In this document: positions 1 through 4,801 of the stretch, piece after piece
How positions within the stretch are numbered: the first letter of the stretch is position 1
Layout of the letters: every line of letters starts with the position of its first letter
DNA from: Methanobacteriota archaeon
Lineage (GTDB): Archaea > Halobacteriota > Methanosarcinia > Methanosarcinales > Methanoperedenaceae
DNA: 10,540 nucleotides
Direction of reading: 5' to 3'
NCBI GenBank assembly: GCA_018899795.1
Contig: JAHIHJ010000417.1
Span: 1 to 10,540 of the forward strand
Translations under genes and position numbers: made by a program
The notes under the pieces: generated by a model
Told to the model about the DNA's origin: nothing
What the model saw: only the letters and a program-made list of their open reading frames with translations
Database searches by the model: none

Positions 1-71
1 CCAAAGTCTCGACATGAGGTATTTGGACAGGCAATTTCACTGAATTTTGATTTTGGTCCACGAATTCCCAT
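1..71 (-). CDS. Probable transposase N-terminus (partial, cut by window edge)
   Basis: Only the first 23 codons plus two bases lie in the window. The peptide begins MGIRGPKSKFSEIACPN and continues with a second cysteine, giving a CPNxxC pair at residues 15-20. This opening resembles the zinc-ribbon start of IS1-like transposases common in Methanosarcinales; that match is from memory and not from a search. The gene has its own TATA box upstream, about 34-42 bases before the ATG. There is no clear Shine-Dalgarno sequence. A GTG three codons upstream, in frame, is an alternative start. Any other small zinc-ribbon protein would also fit so short a fragment. Confidence 0.5.
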   Translation of the reverse strand, partial: MGIRGPKSKFSEIACPNTSCRDF

Positions 72-104
72 ATTGATCACATAAAAGTATTATGCAATCA
101 ATGG

Positions 105-113
105 TATTTAAAA
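105..113 (-). promoter_or_regulatory. TATA box for the partial left-edge gene
   Basis: On the minus strand this reads TTTTAAATA. Its centre lies about 38 bases upstream of the ATG at 71, which predicts a transcription start near 82 and a leader of roughly 10 bases. This is normal spacing for an archaeal TBP site. The region is AT-rich, so chance is possible. Confidence 0.35.
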
Positions 114-131
114 CATCAGTAGATTATAGGG

Positions 132-941
132 TCAATACCGGAATTTTAGCTTCATCTTAATGTTATGACTGCTTGGTTCAACCAAATTTTTCTGGTTCTT
201 TCCTGACAGTGAGGGAAGCTGATAATATGCCATTCCTTCTTCGATAATAAGCCCATCCGTATCAATATAGACCACATTGTCGTGTGATTCCGCGTCCCCG
301 TGGTTCGTAACGGTTAATTCAACCGATATTTGTTCATTTATACGATATGCATTAGGAATATCTTCTATATTTATTGTCACGCTCTCTGTAGAATTATCGA
401 AAGGGCTAATTTTTGAAATTACATCATTAGACCAGTTTGCAAAAGGGTCCACTGCAATATATTGATAAGTTACGGCTGTTTTATCTTCTTTAAATTCAAG
501 AAATAATTCGGGTCTTATAAGGTCAATATTTATTTCCGCTTCAGGACAGCATGTAAATACGCCTGCAGGAGGCACCATTTTTTTTGGGGTAATTATCATC
601 ATCTTATTAAATAATTCTTCAGGTGGTGTAAAAATGATTTTCATCCTGTTGGCATCCCATTCACCCTTCAATATAAGGGTTTCTTGCCTGCCCATGAAAG
701 TTATATCAAGGACTACCGTTCCCTGCGCATCAAAATCCCGGGCTGTGACCGTGTATTTTCCATCATCACTGCTATAGCTTTTTCTTAACAGGTTCAGAGT
801 AACCGTATTACCAGAGCCGTCTCTCTTTGTTTCATCTATGCGAGTATAATTTCCCCAATCCTCTTCGATGATCGCCGTAGCAACAGGTAAAATGAATAAT
901 ACAAAATACAGTAAGGATAGAAATAAAACACATTTCTTCAT
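132..941 (-). CDS. Secreted beta-rich protein, CARDB/NEW-like C-terminal region; possibly truncated
   Basis: This 269-residue protein starts with a Sec signal peptide (MKKCVLFLSLLYFVLFILPV, then ATA, about residues 1-23). The rest looks extracytoplasmic: alternating hydrophobic strands, several N-glycosylation-type NxS/T sites and a Cys-Cys pair in the middle. Residues near 210-269 (ISVELTVTNHGDAESHDNVV) resemble the start of a CARDB/NEW-type beta-sandwich. The frame is open 31 codons further upstream, but this ATG is chosen because a signal peptide follows directly, AGGAG lies about 6-7 bases upstream, and the start overlaps the upstream stop as ATGA (938-941), a classic sign of translational coupling. 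The protein ends abruptly after MKLKFRY, where such domains usually continue with further strands, so the 3' end may be truncated near the mobile element. Function is unknown; it probably works with its membrane-protein partner. Confidence 0.75.
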   Translation of the reverse strand: MKKCVLFLSLLYFVLFILPVATAIIEEDWGNYTRIDETKRDGSGNTVTLNLLRKSYSSDDGKYTVTARDFDAQGTVVLDITFMGRQETLILKGEWDANRMKIIFTPPEELFNKMMIITPKKMVPPAGVFTCCPEAEINIDLIRPELFLEFKEDKTAVTYQYIAVDPFANWSNDVISKISPFDNSTESVTINIEDIPNAYRINEQISVELTVTNHGDAESHDNVVYIDTDGLIIEEGMAYYQLPSLSGKNQKNLVEPSSHNIKMKLKFRY

Positions 942-1888
942 TCCTGTCTCCTGAGTTTCACAACAAAGAAATAACCTGTTGCAAGAAGAAGGATTCCCAG
1001 CCCCATTGCAGAGTATGAATAAACAGGCTCCCATTTAATATCAAGTCCTATCATCTGCCATGTGAGGTCAACGATCCCGTTCTCAATAATATAGCCCAAT
1101 ATGGCGATGGCAAAAACAAGAACCGAAAGAAGTATCATTAAAACTCCTATGTGAGATGGACGGACAATTTTTGTTGTCTGCGGTTCTACTTCACTTTCCT
1201 CAGGTTTTTTCAGCATCGATTTAATGTTGTGGATCCTTTCCCCTATTCCGAAAGGCAGAATTCCTCTTGCCTTGCGCTCGCACCATATGTAATATAGGAT
1301 AATATACGCTCCAAGGCCAATATACATGACAAGGAGCATATAGTTCACAGTGAACAGAGCTGAAAATAGGATAGTATACATGGGAATTACAAGAAGTGGT
1401 ACAGCAACCCAGTACCATGCTTTTGTCTCCTCCCATAGATCATGCTGTGAGGTAATTACCGCCCACCAGATCACATAAGTGAGAGGACTGAGATAAGGAG
1501 TTATTGTACCGGGATTATAGAACATGAACATATAAAAGGAAAGAGTAATAGTTGCCAGCATAACGTACTGGAACTGGTATCTGATGCTTTTCATCGCAAG
1601 CTGTACAGGGATAAGTTCACTTGTTGTTTTTTCTTTTCCCATCTCTATTGTCTTTCTAACATCATTCACATTATAATTTAGATTATCGATCCTTTCACTG
1701 AGTATGTCATAACCAACTCTTGTCTCAGCAATATCAGCGAGCAACGGCTCAAGACGGTCATACAGGGCTTCAACAAAAATGCTGTCTGCTATAGCTTTGA
1801 GAAAAGCTGCCCTTTTTATGAACCTGTAAGCAGCAAATAGGAAACCATAACCAACTGCAGCTGTTATTAAGCGCCAGTATATCTCCAA
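938..1888 (-). CDS. Multi-pass membrane protein of unknown function
   Basis: This 316-residue protein has one hydrophobic segment near the N-terminus (about 5-23) and a polar, helical, probably coiled-coil stretch (about 30-95). A central block of four likely membrane helices follows (about 106-124, 132-147, 158-178, 181-202), then a charged loop (203-245) and two more helices (about 247-268 and 293-311). It ends in a basic tail, KLRRQE. I do not recognise a family, and no catalytic motif is visible. The start codon is TTG; the upstream frame closes seven codons earlier with TAG, so only this TTG or an ATT just before it could begin the protein. No clear Shine-Dalgarno sequence is present, but a good TATA box lies upstream. 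Its stop overlaps the start of the secreted-protein gene by four bases. The two products are therefore probably made together and may form a membrane-anchored assembly at the cell surface. Confidence 0.75.
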   Translation of the reverse strand: MEIYWRLITAAVGYGFLFAAYRFIKRAAFLKAIADSIFVEALYDRLEPLLADIAETRVGYDILSERIDNLNYNVNDVRKTIEMGKEKTTSELIPVQLAMKSIRYQFQYVMLATITLSFYMFMFYNPGTITPYLSPLTYVIWWAVITSQHDLWEETKAWYWVAVPLLVIPMYTILFSALFTVNYMLLVMYIGLGAYIILYYIWCERKARGILPFGIGERIHNIKSMLKKPEESEVEPQTTKIVRPSHIGVLMILLSVLVFAIAILGYIIENGIVDLTWQMIGLDIKWEPVYSYSAMGLGILLLATGYFFVVKLRRQE

Positions 1889-1938
1889 ATGAGAAATATG
1901 GCGTCGCTAAATCGTGATTATCAGTATGCTGTCCGTCC

Positions 1939-1948
1939 ATTTATATCC
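1939..1948 (-). promoter_or_regulatory. Promoter (TATA box) of the membrane/secreted protein operon
   Basis: The minus strand reads GGATATAAAT, close to the archaeal BRE/TATA pattern. The predicted start of transcription is near 1916, giving a leader of about 28 bases before the TTG at 1888. The 284-base interval 1889-2172 is shared with the divergent ruvB promoter and otherwise holds only AT-rich sequence, including a 12-base palindrome TAATTTAAATTA at 2078-2089. Confidence 0.45.
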
Positions 1949-2137
1949 AGTTCTCTAAACGTGTATAAAAAAACATTGATTTGATCCTTTTATGGAAAAT
2001 TGTATTTTCTTTCTTTCGTATTATGTGTTTGCATTGTGTTATATCTAAATATAAGTTTTATGACTTAAGACGATCTATAATTTAAATTACGATTATATAT
2101 ATACTTTTTGTATTTTTTATTTCAATCCAATAACTAT

Positions 2138-2146
2138 TTTATATAA
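2138..2146 (+). promoter_or_regulatory. Promoter (TATA box) of ruvB, predicting a near-leaderless mRNA
   Basis: TTTATATAA is centred about 31 bases before the ruvB ATG at 2173, so transcription should begin only a few bases before the start codon. There is no Shine-Dalgarno sequence in front of ruvB (the bases are TTCATTTAAATC), which agrees with leaderless translation. The flanking sequence is very AT-rich, so the exact box is uncertain. Confidence 0.45.
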
Positions 2147-2172
2147 TAATTGTATATATGTTCATTTAAATC

Positions 2173-3165
2173 ATGGAAGAACGAATTATCGCCCCAACCT
2201 CGCAGAAGGACGAGACCGAGGATGTCCCAATCCGTCCAGCCAGTCTTGATGAATTTATAGGGCAGACCGCTCTAAAGGAAGCCCTTAATATATTTATTGA
2301 AGCCTCAAAAAAGAGGGATGAGCCGCTTGATCACATCCTTTTCTCGGGTCCTCCGGGGCTGGGAAAGACAACCCTTGCCCACATTATAGCACATGAGATG
2401 GGCACAGACATAAAAGCCACATCAGGTCCCGTTCTTGAGCGTCCCGGTGACCTTGCAGCGATGCTCACCGTGCTTAAAAAGGGAGACGTGCTCTTTATAG
2501 ATGAGATACATCGCATGAACCATGTGATCGAAGAGGTGCTGTATCCCGCGATGGAGGATTACGAGATCGATGTCATGATAGGCGAGGGACCAAGCGCTCG
2601 GTCGATAAAACTGAACCTTAAGCATTTCACGCTTATCGGCGCGACCACGAAGGTCGGGCTACTTGGTTCCCCGTTCAGGGACAGGTTCGGGTTCACTGCG
2701 CGCCTTAACCTGTATGAAGTTGAGGAACTTGTTAAAGTCGTGAAGAGAAGCTCTTACATCCTTGGAATTCCTGTAACTCCTGACGGGGCGCTTGAAATTG
2801 CTAAACGAAGCCGCGGGACGCCGCGCATTGCTAACCGCCTGCTGAGGCGCGTGCGGGATTACGCAAGCGTGAGGGCAGGAGGAGAGATAACGCAGGAAGT
2901 TGCTGACAGGGCTCTTACCATGCTTGGTATCGACAGGCTGGGACTGGATGACCTTGACAGGCGCATTTTAAGGGTGATAGCAGAGGATTTCAGGGGCGGT
3001 CCTGTGGGTGTCAAGACGATCGCGATCTCTGTGGGTGAGGAGACAAGGACTATAGAAGAAGTCTATGAGCCTTACCTGATCCAGATGGGGTTCATTAAAA
3101 GGACGCCGCAGGGAAGGGAGACCACGATGGCGGCAGGTGAACACCTGGCTCCGAAAAGCACATAA
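2173..3165 (+). CDS. ruvB: Holliday junction branch migration ATPase RuvB
   Basis: RuvB is the hexameric AAA+ motor that, loaded by RuvA, pumps DNA through a Holliday junction. The 330-residue length is typical of the family. Visible motifs are Walker [10 protein letters not shown] (59-67), Walker B DEIH (110-113), the RuvA-contacting hairpin region around [13 protein letters not shown] (135-147), sensor 1 in LIGATTK (154-160), the arginine-finger region RDRFG (169-173), and sensor 2 in [15 protein letters not shown] (215-229). The C-terminal winged helix carries RTPQGR (310-315). All key residues are present, so the enzyme should be active. It is followed by ruvC after 23 bases. RuvB is a bacterial family, and archaea normally lack it; with archaeal-type genes around it, lateral transfer is the simplest explanation. 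Frequent ATA, AGG and AGA codons occur here as in the neighbours, so the gene does not look recently acquired. Confidence 0.97.
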   Translation: MEERIIAPTSQKDETEDVPIRPASLDEFIGQTALKEALNIFIEASKKRDEPLDHILFSGPPGLGKTTLAHIIAHEMGTDIKATSGPVLERPGDLAAMLTVLKKGDVLFIDEIHRMNHVIEEVLYPAMEDYEIDVMIGEGPSARSIKLNLKHFTLIGATTKVGLLGSPFRDRFGFTARLNLYEVEELVKVVKRSSYILGIPVTPDGALEIAKRSRGTPRIANRLLRRVRDYASVRAGGEITQEVADRALTMLGIDRLGLDDLDRRILRVIAEDFRGGPVGVKTIAISVGEETRTIEEVYEPYLIQMGFIKRTPQGRETTMAAGEHLAPKST

Positions 3166-3188
3166 ATCTCAAGCGCATATAAAATACC

Positions 3189-3659
3189 GTGATAATCATT
3201 GGCATCGACCCTGGACTTGCAACCGTAGGCTTCGGTGTGATACGAAAAGAAAAAGACAGGATAACACCTGTGAGCTACGGGTGCATAAGAACATCCTCCG
3301 AAAAACAGAACCCGCAGCGCCTGCTTGAGATATATAATGAATTAAACATCCTTTTCGAGAAATACGCACCTTCTGAAATTGCGGTCGAGAAGCTCTTTTT
3401 CACAAATAATATAACATCAGCGATGGGTGTGAGCGAGGCGCGAGGTGTCATCTTCCTTGCTGCACAGCAGAGGAACATACCTGTCATTGAATATACACCG
3501 AAACAGGTAAAACAGGCTGTAACAGGCTCAGGAAGCGCCGATAAGAAGCAGATGCAGGAGATGATAAAAAGGATTCTCTGTCTCGATGAGATACCCAAGC
3601 CTGACGATGCAGCTGACGGTCTTTCTATCGCGTTATGCCATATCAATTTCAGGAAGTAA
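3189..3659 (+). CDS. ruvC: Holliday junction resolvase RuvC
   Basis: RuvC is a dimeric RNase H-fold endonuclease that cuts Holliday junctions symmetrically. This 156-residue copy is slightly short for the family (about 160-175) but keeps the full acidic catalytic set: D7 in IGIDPG, E67 in VEKLFF, and D140 and D143 in PDDAADG. The aromatic pair F70-F71 sits where the base-stacking phenylalanine is expected. The first methionine is encoded by GTG, and the conserved GIDPG motif follows at once, so this start is secure. No Shine-Dalgarno sequence is visible in the 23-base gap after ruvB, so how this cistron is translated is unclear; co-transcription with ruvB is likely. The FFTNNITSAMGVSEARG stretch is like bacterial RuvC. 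It is unrelated to Hjc, the resolvase archaea normally use. Confidence 0.96.
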   Translation: MIIIGIDPGLATVGFGVIRKEKDRITPVSYGCIRTSSEKQNPQRLLEIYNELNILFEKYAPSEIAVEKLFFTNNITSAMGVSEARGVIFLAAQQRNIPVIEYTPKQVKQAVTGSGSADKKQMQEMIKRILCLDEIPKPDDAADGLSIALCHINFRK

Positions 3660-3661
3660 AT

Positions 3662-3799
3662 TTACTTTATTAATATAGGAGAGGATTTTGAATTGTTTTG
3701 ATAAACACACGATATTCCAAAATCACATGCTCGCATTTCTTCCCATGATTGATTTATTACGCGGGTGACACATTTTATGTTTGAATTTTTACATTCCAT
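3662..3799 (-). CDS. Candidate small four-cysteine protein (45 aa)
   Basis: This is an unrecognised open frame inside the ruvC-ruvA gap, convergent with ruvC and ending two bases beyond its stop. It begins MECKNSNIKCVTRVINQSWE and has cysteines at residues 3, 10, 25 and 31, with the phrase EEMRACDFGISC in the second half. The composition (Cys, Trp, Glu, Met, Arg) is unlike what random AT-rich DNA gives, and four cysteines suggest a bound metal ion or Fe-S cluster. Against it: the frame is short, there is no strong Shine-Dalgarno sequence, and no family is recognised. A TATA-like palindrome at 3895-3906 would place transcription start near 3873, inside the Fur-box-like palindromes, leaving a leader of about 74 bases. 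Gene status and function are both uncertain. Confidence 0.35.
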   Translation of the reverse strand: MECKNSNIKCVTRVINQSWEEMRACDFGISCVYQNNSKSSPILIK

Positions 3800-4107
3800 A
3801 TATACCAGCCCATTTGATGTTGATTATGACGATTCAAATTCATATTATGTTGATATGAATCTCAATTATCATAATGATAATCATTAGTATATGTACTATA
3901 TATAGTTTATCATTATTAACAATATTAATCCAATGAGTTTCGCTTTCGCCTTGAATATCCAATATTCGCTATTTCTTAATTAATAAAAAAATAAATATGT
4001 ATCTATTAAATATATTATTAATAAATAAAGATATAAACCATTAAAAGCAATTACTGAAATAGAAATTACTAAAGTAAAATACATTATGGATTTAATGAGA
4101 TGGCGGT
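3800..4107. other. AT-rich intergenic region upstream of ruvA
   Basis: With the candidate small gene to its left, this is the remainder of a 448-base gap between ruvC and ruvA. It holds the palindrome cluster described separately and a 12-base perfect palindrome ACTATATATAGT (3895-3906) that could serve as a TATA box in either direction. Several TATA-like stretches follow (for example ATATAAAC near 4031-4038). No gene remnant was recognised in 3900-4107. A separate ruvA promoter probably lies here, but no single box stands out. Confidence 0.4.
3865..3886. promoter_or_regulatory. Overlapping palindromes resembling a Fur box
   Basis: Two perfect odd-length palindromes overlap here: ATTATCAT-A-ATGATAAT (3865-3881) and TAATGAT-A-ATCATTA (3872-3886). 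Aligned from 3870, the DNA matches the classic 19-base Escherichia coli Fur consensus at 16 positions. Overlapping dyads of this type are how Fur and DtxR family metalloregulators often bind. The region is AT-rich, which raises the chance of coincidence, and no regulator gene is nearby. It may control the candidate small cysteine gene to the left or ruvA to the right. Confidence 0.3.
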
Positions 4108-4695
4108 ATGATTTCACATATTTCAGGAGATATAGCCTACTGCGGCGATGGGTTTGTTGTAATTGATTTTAACGGCTTCGGCTACCAGATCAATGTAACT
4201 GCGCCCACGCTTGCAGAGCTTCGGGACTCAAAAGAGAAAATCAAACTATACACCCACCTGCATGTCAGGGAGGACGCGCTCACATTGTACGGTTTCAAAA
4301 CGCCTGGCGAGCTTGAGATGTTCAAGCAGCTCATCAGCGTGACCAGGATAGGACCCCAGATAGCTCTGAACATATTATCGCAGATAAAGACAGGAGATCT
4401 TGCAGCCGCCATTATTCAGGAAGATGAGAAAGTCCTGAAAGGAATATCAGGCGTGGGTCCGAAGAACGCAAAGAGGCTGATACTTGAACTCAGGGACAGG
4501 ATGAAGAAGCACATGAACAACTTCGTGCCCACCAGAACGAGCAACATCAATTACGACGCCGCAAGCGCGCTTGTCTCGCTTGGATTTGCACAGCGCGAGG
4601 CGCGTGACGCTGTTGAAGCGGTTTCGCAGGGGATGAAGCAGCCAACGGTTCAGGCGCTTATAAAGGCTGCGTTGTTGAAGTTGAAGGAAAAATAA
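4108..4695 (+). CDS. ruvA: Holliday junction DNA-binding protein RuvA
   Basis: RuvA tetramers hold the Holliday junction in a square-planar form and load RuvB rings. The 195-residue protein has the three usual domains. The N-terminal OB fold (1 to about 64) carries the acidic pin E55-D56 in HVREDALTLYGF. Two helix-hairpin-helix motifs follow, VTRIGPQIALNIL (78-90) and ISGVGPKNAKRLILELRDR (113-131). After a short linker (about 137-148), the C-terminal RuvB-binding helical domain (about 149-195) contains ALVSLGFAQREARDAV. All elements are intact and the length is close to the bacterial norm of about 200. The gene is on the same strand as ruvBC but separated by 448 bases, so it probably has its own promoter. 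A GGCGGT lies directly against the ATG, too close for a normal Shine-Dalgarno sequence. Confidence 0.96.
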   Translation: MISHISGDIAYCGDGFVVIDFNGFGYQINVTAPTLAELRDSKEKIKLYTHLHVREDALTLYGFKTPGELEMFKQLISVTRIGPQIALNILSQIKTGDLAAAIIQEDEKVLKGISGVGPKNAKRLILELRDRMKKHMNNFVPTRTSNINYDAASALVSLGFAQREARDAVEAVSQGMKQPTVQALIKAALLKLKEK

Positions 4696-4725
4696 GTCTC
4701 AATACATCTCAGTTTTAAATATAGG

Positions 4726-4793
4726 ATCTAAAAATATTAGTCCCGCTCTGCATCATCTCCTGATGACACCTCATCGCGGCGGAGATTTTAGAT
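4726..4793. other. Nested inverted repeats between convergent genes; possible terminator or structured RNA
   Basis: An outer perfect 8-base inverted repeat (ATCTAAAA at 4726-4733, TTTTAGAT at 4786-4793) encloses CCGC/GCGG (4743-4746, 4776-4779). Inside are small alternative hairpins TCATC/GATGA (4753-4757 with 4762-4766) and GATGA/TCATC (4762-4766 with 4771-4775). The structure lies in the 106-base interval between the stops of ruvA and the 731-residue protein gene, where a bidirectional terminator is expected. A T-run reads through 4730-4735 on the minus strand. A small RNA is an alternative. Confidence 0.3.
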
Positions 4794-4801
4794 TTCTGAT
4801 A

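Noticed and set aside
942..1034. An upstream extension of the secreted-protein frame by 31 codons.
   Set aside because: It lies inside the membrane-protein gene and would bury the signal peptide; the start at 941 has a ribosome-binding site and the ATGA overlap.
3134..3147. Palindrome CAGGTG-AA-CACCTG at the end of ruvB, possibly hiding a ribosome-binding site for ruvC.
   Set aside because: It is coding sequence and lies more than 40 bases before the ruvC start, too far to control it.
3777..3887. A 36-codon plus-strand frame (MFEFLHSIYTSPFDVDY onward) preceded by GGGTGA at good spacing.
   Set aside because: Its composition is what AT-rich DNA gives by chance, it overlaps the better minus-strand candidate, and its end coincides with the palindromes. 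The Shine-Dalgarno match alone is not enough.
4760..4800. Box C-like TGATGA (4761-4766) and box D-like CTGA (4796-4799), suggesting a C/D guide RNA.
   Set aside because: No internal D'/C' boxes and the spacing does not fit an archaeal C/D RNA.
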